Below, piece after piece: positions 15,733 to 26,009 of a stretch of 64,000 bases of DNA. The notes beneath the pieces are model-generated. The model was not told where the DNA came from and made no database searches. It saw only the letters and a program-made list of their open reading frames with translations. The stretch comes from Candidatus Hamiltonella defensa 5AT (Acyrthosiphon pisum) (GTDB taxonomy: Bacteria; Pseudomonadota; Gammaproteobacteria; Enterobacterales; Enterobacteriaceae). Location of the stretch: the NCBI RefSeq assembly GCF_000021705.1, contig NC_012751.1:1972006-2036005 (forward strand), written 5' to 3'. The number at the start of each line of letters is the position of its first letter. Positions within the stretch are counted from its first letter, which is position 1. The position numbers and the translations under genes were made by a program.

Positions 15733-16269
15733 CTACCCCCTCGGCACTTCAGGCCAAGTGATTTCGCTCTGAGAGAGGTCGAGTCGATGGAGGGCGACAC
15801 GATAGGCTTTCCAGCTCTTGAGAGCCTGGACCTCTTGTTCGGTCGCCACTCCCAACTCTACCGCATCGGCCAGCGGGGCGAGGGCTTTCGTAGCAACGTC
15901 CATGAATCGGGCTTTTTTCCTCAGGGCTTTCTGGGTTTTTTCTGTTTCGGTGTCGACCCGTTTGACCACCTGATGGCCGTCCAATATCCACTCCCCGTCA
16001 TGGGTCGCCCCCTCGGGGAGGCTGTCGAGTTCGACCACGCTGCCATTCAAGGGGAACAAGGCAGAGGCATCTTTTGAAATGGAGACCACGGTGTTCTTTT
16101 CATCCAGCACCACTTTAACCGTGTGGGGCGCAAAGGTTTTTTGAAGGTCATACCAGTCCCGGCCCTGCTCATCCTGAATATACCAGGCACTGACGGTCTG
16201 TTGTCGCTATTTTTGAGAGGCGGATAAATCCTCAGCCGGGGTTTCTTTAAAATGTCGATAGCGTTTCAT
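15733..16269 (-). pseudogene. Phage tail-fibre assembly protein (Tfa/gpG-like) with amber codon 21, copy 1
   Basis: From ATG at 16269 the frame reads KRYRHFKETPAEDLSASQK, TAG (16209-16207), then RQQTVSAWYIQDEQGRDWYDLQK, then ...FAPHTVKVVLDEKNTVVSIS and ends SQSEITWPEVPRG. The middle GEWILDGHQVVKR and the C-terminal WP motif are typical of P2 gpG/Tfa fibre chaperones. Apart from the TAG all 178 codons are open. It lies 5 bp after the fibre gene it should serve. Confidence 0.75.
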
Positions 16270-16274
16270 CTGAG

Positions 16275-17195
16275 TTATCCCTGCCCTACGGTTATCCACT
16301 GCCCATTAATATTTTTCTGTATGAATCGGTAATAGGCATAGCTTTTCATCTCCCAGAGACCATTCGTTTTAAACCCAGTGACCACGGCGCCTGCGGAAAG
16401 TTGTCGGTCATAGGTCTGAACACTCATGAGTTGCACACTGGATAATCTGATGTCCCGGACAAAGGTACGATTGACTTCCTCCCAGGGGGCCCGGCTTTGT
16501 ACGGCTTCCGTGATTTTGGTGGTGATCCATTGATTTAAGAGCCCGCCCCAGCACTCTCCGTCAATATTGCCATCTTCTTGATAGGTCGCGGTTTTTCCGT
16601 TCTTTGACACCCTGAGGGTGTCGTTCACTTGAATTTGTCCCTGCACTTCACCGCCGTGCCGTTTATCCAGTGCATTTTTTGCACAATCGACCGTTTCTGA
16701 CAACCCCAGGTTTTTGATAAATTGCGCTTTATCCGGGATGTCTGCCCCGTGGTCATTTTTGGAGAGCTTTTGAGAGAGTTGCTGTAAAATCTGAGTGCTG
16801 AAATCCCTCTCTTCTCCTAAGGCTTTGGCCAGCTCCTTTAAGGTGTCCAAGGCCTCTGGCGCCCCGTCGGTGAGCGCGTTGACGGCTCGAGTGACAAATT
16901 CGGTGGTCGCCAGTTGACGGCTGCTGTTTTTGAATTCAGGCGTCGGGGCCTTAGGCTCACCCGTAAAATCAGGGCTTTTTTTAAGCGCATAAACGGGATG
17001 CGGATCCTCTTCCTCCCTGTGGTGATAGAACTCGGTGTTGAGCCTGTCTTGTCCTTTTTTTAAAAAGGTCGTGCGATTGCCCAGCTGTTGGGCCTGTCGA
17101 TTGGCAATGCCCTCGGGTCCCCCTAACACAGGGTCACGGGTTTCAATTTGATAAATGCCGTCTTCCCATTGAGACAGTTCCGTCAAGTCGGTCAT
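16275..17195 (-). CDS. Phage tail fibre protein (P2 gpH-like), copy 1
   Basis: A 306-residue fibre protein starting TDLTELSQWEDGIYQIETRDPVLGGPEGIANRQAQQL, the N-terminal attachment region of Mu/P2-type fibres. SSRQLATTEFVTRAVNALTDGAPEALDTLKELAKALG follows, the phage fibre repeat. The C-terminus (KSYAYYRFIQKNINGQWITVGQG) would carry receptor specificity. Its ATG overlaps the original stop of tail gene I (GIHA followed by TGA), seen just inside the unit at about 17195-17225, so I and H were once adjacent. Confidence 0.8.
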   Translation of the reverse strand: MTDLTELSQWEDGIYQIETRDPVLGGPEGIANRQAQQLGNRTTFLKKGQDRLNTEFYHHREEEDPHPVYALKKSPDFTGEPKAPTPEFKNSSRQLATTEFVTRAVNALTDGAPEALDTLKELAKALGEERDFSTQILQQLSQKLSKNDHGADIPDKAQFIKNLGLSETVDCAKNALDKRHGGEVQGQIQVNDTLRVSKNGKTATYQEDGNIDGECWGGLLNQWITTKITEAVQSRAPWEEVNRTFVRDIRLSSVQLMSVQTYDRQLSAGAVVTGFKTNGLWEMKSYAYYRFIQKNINGQWITVGQG

Positions 17196-17227
17196 GCGTG
17201 GATCCCATAAGAGTATTGGCCGTTATA

Positions 17228-18129
17228 TAGCTAAACGATATAAGAATAGTTACATAATATGTTCTGAAAACAAGGTATTGATGTCGCATTGAAGTTCTCT
17301 TCTTTTTCTTTTAGCTTGAGCCCATGTGTGCTCAATAGGGTTGAACTCGGGCGAATAAGGAGGCAAATATTCAATAGAATGACCGGCGTTGAGAATGGCG
17401 TGTTGAATATCTTTTCGCTTGTGGAAAGAAGCGTTATCCATCATCATCACGCACGGATGAGGAAGAGCGGGTAGGAGCAGCTGAGTGACCCAGGCATAAA
17501 AAACATCGCTGTTAATGGAGCAGTTAAAGAGGCCCACCGCGATGAGAGTGACCCCTAATAAGGCACCAATGACGTTAGTGCGGCCCTTAGCCTGCCAATC
17601 GTGAGTCCCAAAACAGCGTTGACCTCGTGTAGCGTATCCGTAGAGGCGGGGCATATCGTGAGCAAAGCCGCTCTCATCGAGATAAACCAGAGATTTACCC
17701 TGCTTTTGATACCCCGCGATTTTTTCCTGGAACCCCTGTCGTGCCTCTTCGTTTGCCTTGGGATGACGCAGAGTTTTTTTTATAGGTCAGACCCCATCTT
17801 TTCAATGCTTGCCAGATGGCTTTGGGGCACACCCCGAAACGGGCCGCCCGTTCCCGTTGATAGCTATCTGGATACTCTGCCACATCTTTGATAAACGCCT
17901 CTTTATCCATCTTGCCTCGACGCGGACCCGAGGGTTTCGGTTCTATTCGCTTGAGCCAACGCCTGAGAGTATCTGTACCTACGTGAAAACGCTTCGCCGT
18001 TGCTCTGATGCTCAGTCCTTCTTTCTCTCGAATACTCAGGACTTTTTGACGAAAATCCACTGAATAACTCATAGTGACCTCATGCTAATTAGTTCTTTAT
18101 ATTGTAACTAAAATTAAATCGCTTAGCTA
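17228..18129 (-). mobile_element. IS630-family element, copy 2
   Basis: Offset +3,940 from copy 1 with the same right end. The left end reads AACGATAT instead of AACGACAT and is joined to tail-fibre DNA rather than nikB. Confidence 0.9.
17250..18072 (-). CDS. IS630-family transposase orfA/orfB, copy 2
   Basis: The deduced orfA (18072-17695) and orfB (ending 17250) proteins are identical to copy 1, with the same A8 frameshift site. Confidence 0.85.
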
Positions 18130-18131
18130 TA

Positions 18132-18870
18132 TAACGACGTTAAAATTTTGCACAAAGCCTGCCGAAAATTAGAGCTTAAATATGATTGGAAACCGGATAA
18201 TGGGTGTTGGAAGAGAGATCAAAATCATCAGATTATTCGAGCTGAATCTCAATATCCCTCGGCTCCGAGAGCATCGACGCAGTTTGAATATCACGAAGAT
18301 AAAGAAAGTTTTTATTCGTATGTGGTTCGTACGTGCCGAACAGAGTTGACTTCTATTTTAAAAGGGCCGCTTCAAGAATGGGAAGAGGTACACGCTGTTT
18401 TTTTAAGGGCCCATCTGGAATTGAAAAAAAAAGGTTCTGGGTTGGCTATTTATGACAAAAATTGTCCGAACAATGTTCCTTTAAAAGCCAGCAGTTTACA
18501 CCCTCAACTCACTCTTTCGAAATTAGTGCCTCGCATTGGCGAATTTGAAAGTGCGCCCCGAGTGATGGAATTTAAAAATGAACAAGGGGAGGTGACCTTA
18601 ACAAACTATATGGTGAGTTCACATTATGATGATCGACTTCATTTGCGTGATCATCAAGCTCGAATGACTCGCCGATTAGAACGCGCTGAGGCCCGAGAAG
18701 AGTTAAAATTGCGTTATCAAACTGACAAAAAAGAAGCGAAATGCCCCTCTTTTGACGCAAAAAATCGTTTCAGAACTCTTTCCATGACCTTTCGTTTCCG
18801 AAGAGCCCATGTGTGTGTTGCGGTGCGCGATCCTTTAACTCAACCCCGTGCAGGAATTGTCCGGGCATAA
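18132..18870 (+). pseudogene. nikB: NikB-like relaxase, 3' part, copy 2
   Basis: Same fragment as at 14192-14930. Here it is separated from the 5' half by a whole amplification unit. Confidence 0.75.
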
Positions 18871-19010
18871 TATTTCCTCATTGTTAGGACGAGACATGTT
18901 TCGTTGCCCAACAGATTGCCCAACAGAGGAAACCCTGTTCAGATGAAAAATTTCATCTGGGCGGCTTTATTGAAGTTTTGGGGGACGAAGTTCTCAACAG
19001 CTCAAACGTA

Positions 19011-19039
19011 TTGGCTTTTGTATTTTAATCGCTTACAAT
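19011..19039 (+). promoter_or_regulatory. Predicted brnTA promoter, copy 2
   Basis: TTGGCT-17 bp-TACAAT, as in copy 1, with the same downstream CTACAATTA repeats. Confidence 0.5.
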
Positions 19040-19075
19040 ACTACAATTATATAACTACAATTAAGGAGTGATCGC

Positions 19076-19358
19076 CTGAAATTTTCATGGGACGAAACCA
19101 AAAATAAAATGAATCAGCGTAAACATGGGGTGAGTTTTGAAGAGGCCATGCAAGTATTTAACGATCCTTTTCACATAACACGTCAAGATCGGACTGAAAA
19201 GGGAGATTTGAGGTGGCAAACGATAGGGATGTCTGACCGTATCATCATTTTATTGCGCACATACCTGGAATGATGAGAACAAAGAAGAACATATCCGTAT
19301 TATTTCAGCACGACGTACAACCCGCATTGAAAGGAAGATGTATGAACAAATGCCTTAA
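19076..19358 (+). pseudogene. brnT: BrnT-family toxin, frameshifted, copy 2
   Basis: Carries the same frameshift as copy 1, so the mutation predates the amplification. Confidence 0.8.
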
Positions 19359-19587
19359 ATCTGCTCAAAAACCAGAAAAGCCAATAGATTTTTCAGATAT
19401 TCCTGAAACCTGCGAAAAAGATTGGGTAGGCGCATCACGGGGACAGTTTTACCGCCCTATTAAAAAACAACTGACTGTGCGCATAGATGCCGATGTCCTG
19501 GAATGGCTTAAATCAGAAGGGGATGGCTATCAGTCTCGTCTCAATCGTATTTTACGGAGCGCGATGTTATCGAAAATCCAGAGCTAA
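19342..19587 (+). CDS. brnA: BrnA-family antitoxin, copy 2
   Basis: Identical protein to copy 1, start at 19342. Confidence 0.8.
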   Translation: MNKCLKSAQKPEKPIDFSDIPETCEKDWVGASRGQFYRPIKKQLTVRIDADVLEWLKSEGDGYQSRLNRILRSAMLSKIQS

Positions 19588-19672
19588 AGAACACAGCCGC
19601 AATGAGTGACAGTGCCCCCCTCCCGCTCACTCCGGCCTTTGTAACACAAATCTGGGTAAAGGTCCCTTCATC

Positions 19673-20209
19673 CTACCCCCTCGGCACTTCAGGCCAAGTG
19701 ATTTCGCTCTGAGAGAGGTCGAGTCGATGGAGGGCGACACGATAGGCTTTCCAGCTCTTGAGAGCCTGGACCTCTTGTTCGGTCGCCACTCCCAACTCTA
19801 CCGCATCGGCCAGCGGGGCGAGGGCTTTCGTAGCAACGTCCATGAATCGGGCTTTTTTCCTCAGGGCTTTCTGGGTTTTTTCTGTTTCGGTGTCGACCCG
19901 TTTGACCACCTGATGGCCGTCCAATATCCACTCCCCGTCATGGGTCGCCCCCTCGGGGAGGCTGTCGAGTTCGACCACGCTGCCATTCAAGGGGAACAAG
20001 GCAGAGGCATCTTTTGAAATGGAGACCACGGTGTTCTTTTCATCCAGCACCACTTTAACCGTGTGGGGCGCAAAGGTTTTTTGAAGGTCATACCAGTCCC
20101 GGCCCTGCTCATCCTGAATATACCAGGCACTGACGGTCTGTTGTCGCTATTTTTGAGAGGCGGATAAATCCTCAGCCGGGGTTTCTTTAAAATGTCGATA
20201 GCGTTTCAT
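19673..20209 (-). pseudogene. Tail-fibre assembly protein with amber codon 21, copy 2
   Basis: Same as copy 1, TAG at 20149-20147. Confidence 0.75.
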
Positions 20210-20214
20210 CTGAG

Positions 20215-21135
20215 TTATCCCTGCCCTACGGTTATCCACTGCCCATTAATATTTTTCTGTATGAATCGGTAATAGGCATAGCTTTTCATCTCCCAGAGAC
20301 CATTCGTTTTAAACCCAGTGACCACGGCGCCTGCGGAAAGTTGTCGGTCATAGGTCTGAACACTCATGAGTTGCACACTGGATAATCTGATGTCCCGGAC
20401 AAAGGTACGATTGACTTCCTCCCAGGGGGCCCGGCTTTGTACGGCTTCCGTGATTTTGGTGGTGATCCATTGATTTAAGAGCCCGCCCCAGCACTCTCCG
20501 TCAATATTGCCATCTTCTTGATAGGTCGCGGTTTTTCCGTTCTTTGACACCCTGAGGGTGTCGTTCACTTGAATTTGTCCCTGCACTTCACCGCCGTGCC
20601 GTTTATCCAGTGCATTTTTTGCACAATCGACCGTTTCTGACAACCCCAGGTTTTTGATAAATTGCGCTTTATCCGGGATGTCTGCCCCGTGGTCATTTTT
20701 GGAGAGCTTTTGAGAGAGTTGCTGTAAAATCTGAGTGCTGAAATCCCTCTCTTCTCCTAAGGCTTTGGCCAGCTCCTTTAAGGTGTCCAAGGCCTCTGGC
20801 GCCCCGTCGGTGAGCGCGTTGACGGCTCGAGTGACAAATTCGGTGGTCGCCAGTTGACGGCTGCTGTTTTTGAATTCAGGCGTCGGGGCCTTAGGCTCAC
20901 CCGTAAAATCAGGGCTTTTTTTAAGCGCATAAACGGGATGCGGATCCTCTTCCTCCCTGTGGTGATAGAACTCGGTGTTGAGCCTGTCTTGTCCTTTTTT
21001 TAAAAAGGTCGTGCGATTGCCCAGCTGTTGGGCCTGTCGATTGGCAATGCCCTCGGGTCCCCCTAACACAGGGTCACGGGTTTCAATTTGATAAATGCCG
21101 TCTTCCCATTGAGACAGTTCCGTCAAGTCGGTCAT
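20215..21135 (-). CDS. Phage tail fibre protein, copy 2
   Basis: Identical 306-residue protein to copy 1. Confidence 0.8.
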   Translation of the reverse strand: MTDLTELSQWEDGIYQIETRDPVLGGPEGIANRQAQQLGNRTTFLKKGQDRLNTEFYHHREEEDPHPVYALKKSPDFTGEPKAPTPEFKNSSRQLATTEFVTRAVNALTDGAPEALDTLKELAKALGEERDFSTQILQQLSQKLSKNDHGADIPDKAQFIKNLGLSETVDCAKNALDKRHGGEVQGQIQVNDTLRVSKNGKTATYQEDGNIDGECWGGLLNQWITTKITEAVQSRAPWEEVNRTFVRDIRLSSVQLMSVQTYDRQLSAGAVVTGFKTNGLWEMKSYAYYRFIQKNINGQWITVGQG

Positions 21136-21167
21136 GCGTGGATCCCATAAGAGTATTGGCCGTTATA

Positions 21168-22069
21168 TAGCTAAACGATATAAGAATAGTTACATAATAT
21201 GTTCTGAAAACAAGGTATTGATGTCGCATTGAAGTTCTCTTCTTTTTCTTTTAGCTTGAGCCCATGTGTGCTCAATAGGGTTGAACTCGGGCGAATAAGG
21301 AGGCAAATATTCAATAGAATGACCGGCGTTGAGAATGGCGTGTTGAATATCTTTTCGCTTGTGGAAAGAAGCGTTATCCATCATCATCACGCACGGATGA
21401 GGAAGAGCGGGTAGGAGCAGCTGAGTGACCCAGGCATAAAAAACATCGCTGTTAATGGAGCAGTTAAAGAGGCCCACCGCGATGAGAGTGACCCCTAATA
21501 AGGCACCAATGACGTTAGTGCGGCCCTTAGCCTGCCAATCGTGAGTCCCAAAACAGCGTTGACCTCGTGTAGCGTATCCGTAGAGGCGGGGCATATCGTG
21601 AGCAAAGCCGCTCTCATCGAGATAAACCAGAGATTTACCCTGCTTTTGATACCCCGCGATTTTTTCCTGGAACCCCTGTCGTGCCTCTTCGTTTGCCTTG
21701 GGATGACGCAGAGTTTTTTTTATAGGTCAGACCCCATCTTTTCAATGCTTGCCAGATGGCTTTGGGGCACACCCCGAAACGGGCCGCCCGTTCCCGTTGA
21801 TAGCTATCTGGATACTCTGCCACATCTTTGATAAACGCCTCTTTATCCATCTTGCCTCGACGCGGACCCGAGGGTTTCGGTTCTATTCGCTTGAGCCAAC
21901 GCCTGAGAGTATCTGTACCTACGTGAAAACGCTTCGCCGTTGCTCTGATGCTCAGTCCTTCTTTCTCTCGAATACTCAGGACTTTTTGACGAAAATCCAC
22001 TGAATAACTCATAGTGACCTCATGCTAATTAGTTCTTTATATTGTAACTAAAATTAAATCGCTTAGCTA
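21168..22069 (-). mobile_element. IS630-family element, copy 3
   Basis: Same as copy 2, offset a further 3,940 bp. Confidence 0.9.
21190..22012 (-). CDS. IS630-family transposase orfA/orfB, copy 3
   Basis: Deduced orfA (22012-21635) and orfB proteins are identical to copy 1. Confidence 0.85.
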
Positions 22070-22071
22070 TA

Positions 22072-22810
22072 TAACGACGTTAAAATTTTGCACAAAGCCT
22101 GCCGAAAATTAGAGCTTAAATATGATTGGAAACCGGATAATGGGTGTTGGAAGAGAGATCAAAATCATCAGATTATTCGAGCTGAATCTCAATATCCCTC
22201 GGCTCCGAGAGCATCGACGCAGTTTGAATATCACGAAGATAAAGAAAGTTTTTATTCGTATGTGGTTCGTACGTGCCGAACAGAGTTGACTTCTATTTTA
22301 AAAGGGCCGCTTCAAGAATGGGAAGAGGTACACGCTGTTTTTTTAAGGGCCCATCTGGAATTGAAAAAAAAAGGTTCTGGGTTGGCTATTTATGACAAAA
22401 ATTGTCCGAACAATGTTCCTTTAAAAGCCAGCAGTTTACACCCTCAACTCACTCTTTCGAAATTAGTGCCTCGCATTGGCGAATTTGAAAGTGCGCCCCG
22501 AGTGATGGAATTTAAAAATGAACAAGGGGAGGTGACCTTAACAAACTATATGGTGAGTTCACATTATGATGATCGACTTCATTTGCGTGATCATCAAGCT
22601 CGAATGACTCGCCGATTAGAACGCGCTGAGGCCCGAGAAGAGTTAAAATTGCGTTATCAAACTGACAAAAAAGAAGCGAAATGCCCCTCTTTTGACGCAA
22701 AAAATCGTTTCAGAACTCTTTCCATGACCTTTCGTTTCCGAAGAGCCCATGTGTGTGTTGCGGTGCGCGATCCTTTAACTCAACCCCGTGCAGGAATTGT
22801 CCGGGCATAA
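22072..22810 (+). pseudogene. nikB: NikB-like relaxase, 3' part, copy 3
   Basis: Same fragment as copies 1 and 2. Confidence 0.75.
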
Positions 22811-22950
22811 TATTTCCTCATTGTTAGGACGAGACATGTTTCGTTGCCCAACAGATTGCCCAACAGAGGAAACCCTGTTCAGATGAAAAATTTCATCTGG
22901 GCGGCTTTATTGAAGTTTTGGGGGACGAAGTTCTCAACAGCTCAAACGTA

Positions 22951-22979
22951 TTGGCTTTTGTATTTTAATCGCTTACAAT
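22951..22979 (+). promoter_or_regulatory. Predicted brnTA promoter, copy 3
   Basis: Same sequence as copies 1 and 2. Confidence 0.5.
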
Positions 22980-23015
22980 ACTACAATTATATAACTACAA
23001 TTAAGGAGTGATCGC

Positions 23016-23298
23016 CTGAAATTTTCATGGGACGAAACCAAAAATAAAATGAATCAGCGTAAACATGGGGTGAGTTTTGAAGAGGCCATGCAAGTATTTA
23101 ACGATCCTTTTCACATAACACGTCAAGATCGGACTGAAAAGGGAGATTTGAGGTGGCAAACGATAGGGATGTCTGACCGTATCATCATTTTATTGCGCAC
23201 ATACCTGGAATGATGAGAACAAAGAAGAACATATCCGTATTATTTCAGCACGACGTACAACCCGCATTGAAAGGAAGATGTATGAACAAATGCCTTAA
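23016..23298 (+). pseudogene. brnT: BrnT-family toxin, frameshifted, copy 3
   Basis: Same frameshift as copies 1 and 2. Confidence 0.8.
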
Positions 23299-23527
23299 AT
23301 CTGCTCAAAAACCAGAAAAGCCAATAGATTTTTCAGATATTCCTGAAACCTGCGAAAAAGATTGGGTAGGCGCATCACGGGGACAGTTTTACCGCCCTAT
23401 TAAAAAACAACTGACTGTGCGCATAGATGCCGATGTCCTGGAATGGCTTAAATCAGAAGGGGATGGCTATCAGTCTCGTCTCAATCGTATTTTACGGAGC
23501 GCGATGTTATCGAAAATCCAGAGCTAA
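23282..23527 (+). CDS. brnA: BrnA-family antitoxin, copy 3
   Basis: Identical protein to copies 1 and 2. Confidence 0.8.
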   Translation: MNKCLKSAQKPEKPIDFSDIPETCEKDWVGASRGQFYRPIKKQLTVRIDADVLEWLKSEGDGYQSRLNRILRSAMLSKIQS

Positions 23528-23612
23528 AGAACACAGCCGCAATGAGTGACAGTGCCCCCCTCCCGCTCACTCCGGCCTTTGTAACACAAATCTGGGTAAA
23601 GGTCCCTTCATC

Positions 23613-24149
23613 CTACCCCCTCGGCACTTCAGGCCAAGTGATTTCGCTCTGAGAGAGGTCGAGTCGATGGAGGGCGACACGATAGGCTTTCCAGCTCTTG
23701 AGAGCCTGGACCTCTTGTTCGGTCGCCACTCCCAACTCTACCGCATCGGCCAGCGGGGCGAGGGCTTTCGTAGCAACGTCCATGAATCGGGCTTTTTTCC
23801 TCAGGGCTTTCTGGGTTTTTTCTGTTTCGGTGTCGACCCGTTTGACCACCTGATGGCCGTCCAATATCCACTCCCCGTCATGGGTCGCCCCCTCGGGGAG
23901 GCTGTCGAGTTCGACCACGCTGCCATTCAAGGGGAACAAGGCAGAGGCATCTTTTGAAATGGAGACCACGGTGTTCTTTTCATCCAGCACCACTTTAACC
24001 GTGTGGGGCGCAAAGGTTTTTTGAAGGTCATACCAGTCCCGGCCCTGCTCATCCTGAATATACCAGGCACTGACGGTCTGTTGTCGCTATTTTTGAGAGG
24101 CGGATAAATCCTCAGCCGGGGTTTCTTTAAAATGTCGATAGCGTTTCAT
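23613..24149 (-). pseudogene. Tail-fibre assembly protein with amber codon 21, copy 3
   Basis: Same as copies 1 and 2, TAG at 24089-24087. Confidence 0.75.
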
Positions 24150-24154
24150 CTGAG

Positions 24155-25075
24155 TTATCCCTGCCCTACGGTTATCCACTGCCCATTAATATTTTTCTGT
24201 ATGAATCGGTAATAGGCATAGCTTTTCATCTCCCAGAGACCATTCGTTTTAAACCCAGTGACCACGGCGCCTGCGGAAAGTTGTCGGTCATAGGTCTGAA
24301 CACTCATGAGTTGCACACTGGATAATCTGATGTCCCGGACAAAGGTACGATTGACTTCCTCCCAGGGGGCCCGGCTTTGTACGGCTTCCGTGATTTTGGT
24401 GGTGATCCATTGATTTAAGAGCCCGCCCCAGCACTCTCCGTCAATATTGCCATCTTCTTGATAGGTCGCGGTTTTTCCGTTCTTTGACACCCTGAGGGTG
24501 TCGTTCACTTGAATTTGTCCCTGCACTTCACCGCCGTGCCGTTTATCCAGTGCATTTTTTGCACAATCGACCGTTTCTGACAACCCCAGGTTTTTGATAA
24601 ATTGCGCTTTATCCGGGATGTCTGCCCCGTGGTCATTTTTGGAGAGCTTTTGAGAGAGTTGCTGTAAAATCTGAGTGCTGAAATCCCTCTCTTCTCCTAA
24701 GGCTTTGGCCAGCTCCTTTAAGGTGTCCAAGGCCTCTGGCGCCCCGTCGGTGAGCGCGTTGACGGCTCGAGTGACAAATTCGGTGGTCGCCAGTTGACGG
24801 CTGCTGTTTTTGAATTCAGGCGTCGGGGCCTTAGGCTCACCCGTAAAATCAGGGCTTTTTTTAAGCGCATAAACGGGATGCGGATCCTCTTCCTCCCTGT
24901 GGTGATAGAACTCGGTGTTGAGCCTGTCTTGTCCTTTTTTTAAAAAGGTCGTGCGATTGCCCAGCTGTTGGGCCTGTCGATTGGCAATGCCCTCGGGTCC
25001 CCCTAACACAGGGTCACGGGTTTCAATTTGATAAATGCCGTCTTCCCATTGAGACAGTTCCGTCAAGTCGGTCAT
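24155..25075 (-). CDS. Phage tail fibre protein, copy 3
   Basis: Identical protein to copies 1 and 2. Confidence 0.8.
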   Translation of the reverse strand: MTDLTELSQWEDGIYQIETRDPVLGGPEGIANRQAQQLGNRTTFLKKGQDRLNTEFYHHREEEDPHPVYALKKSPDFTGEPKAPTPEFKNSSRQLATTEFVTRAVNALTDGAPEALDTLKELAKALGEERDFSTQILQQLSQKLSKNDHGADIPDKAQFIKNLGLSETVDCAKNALDKRHGGEVQGQIQVNDTLRVSKNGKTATYQEDGNIDGECWGGLLNQWITTKITEAVQSRAPWEEVNRTFVRDIRLSSVQLMSVQTYDRQLSAGAVVTGFKTNGLWEMKSYAYYRFIQKNINGQWITVGQG

Positions 25076-25107
25076 GCGTGGATCCCATAAGAGTATTGGC
25101 CGTTATA

Positions 25108-26009
25108 TAGCTAAACGATATAAGAATAGTTACATAATATGTTCTGAAAACAAGGTATTGATGTCGCATTGAAGTTCTCTTCTTTTTCTTTTAGCTTGAG
25201 CCCATGTGTGCTCAATAGGGTTGAACTCGGGCGAATAAGGAGGCAAATATTCAATAGAATGACCGGCGTTGAGAATGGCGTGTTGAATATCTTTTCGCTT
25301 GTGGAAAGAAGCGTTATCCATCATCATCACGCACGGATGAGGAAGAGCGGGTAGGAGCAGCTGAGTGACCCAGGCATAAAAAACATCGCTGTTAATGGAG
25401 CAGTTAAAGAGGCCCACCGCGATGAGAGTGACCCCTAATAAGGCACCAATGACGTTAGTGCGGCCCTTAGCCTGCCAATCGTGAGTCCCAAAACAGCGTT
25501 GACCTCGTGTAGCGTATCCGTAGAGGCGGGGCATATCGTGAGCAAAGCCGCTCTCATCGAGATAAACCAGAGATTTACCCTGCTTTTGATACCCCGCGAT
25601 TTTTTCCTGGAACCCCTGTCGTGCCTCTTCGTTTGCCTTGGGATGACGCAGAGTTTTTTTTATAGGTCAGACCCCATCTTTTCAATGCTTGCCAGATGGC
25701 TTTGGGGCACACCCCGAAACGGGCCGCCCGTTCCCGTTGATAGCTATCTGGATACTCTGCCACATCTTTGATAAACGCCTCTTTATCCATCTTGCCTCGA
25801 CGCGGACCCGAGGGTTTCGGTTCTATTCGCTTGAGCCAACGCCTGAGAGTATCTGTACCTACGTGAAAACGCTTCGCCGTTGCTCTGATGCTCAGTCCTT
25901 CTTTCTCTCGAATACTCAGGACTTTTTGACGAAAATCCACTGAATAACTCATAGTGACCTCATGCTAATTAGTTCTTTATATTGTAACTAAAATTAAATC
26001 GCTTAGCTA
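25108..26009 (-). mobile_element. IS630-family element, copy 4, between tail genes I and H
   Basis: The last IS of the array. Its right end touches the 3' end of tail gene I (TATCGGGC...), and its left end touches the tail-fibre side of unit 3. The TA target is shared on both sides. Confidence 0.9.
25130..25952 (-). CDS. IS630-family transposase orfA/orfB, copy 4
   Basis: Deduced orfA (25952-25575) and orfB proteins are identical to copy 1. Confidence 0.85.

Larger units (their letters stand above)
13288..25107. repeat. Three exact tandem copies of a 3,940-bp unit
   Basis: Units 13288-17227, 17228-21167 and 21168-25107 carry the same features at a constant 3,940-bp offset, followed by an IS-only fourth copy (25108-26009). 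Each unit is IS630, nikB 3' part, brnT, brnA, tail-fibre assembly gene and tail fibre gene. The only difference I noticed is near the IS left end, where unit 1 has ...AACGACAT and the others ...AACGATAT. The structure fits unequal crossing-over between two directly oriented IS630 copies that bounded a single unit. Confidence 0.9.

Noticed and set aside
13288..25107. Long direct repeats suggested a CRISPR-like or satellite array
   Set aside because: Units are 3.9 kb, carry normal genes and are bounded by an IS; no short repeat-spacer pattern exists.
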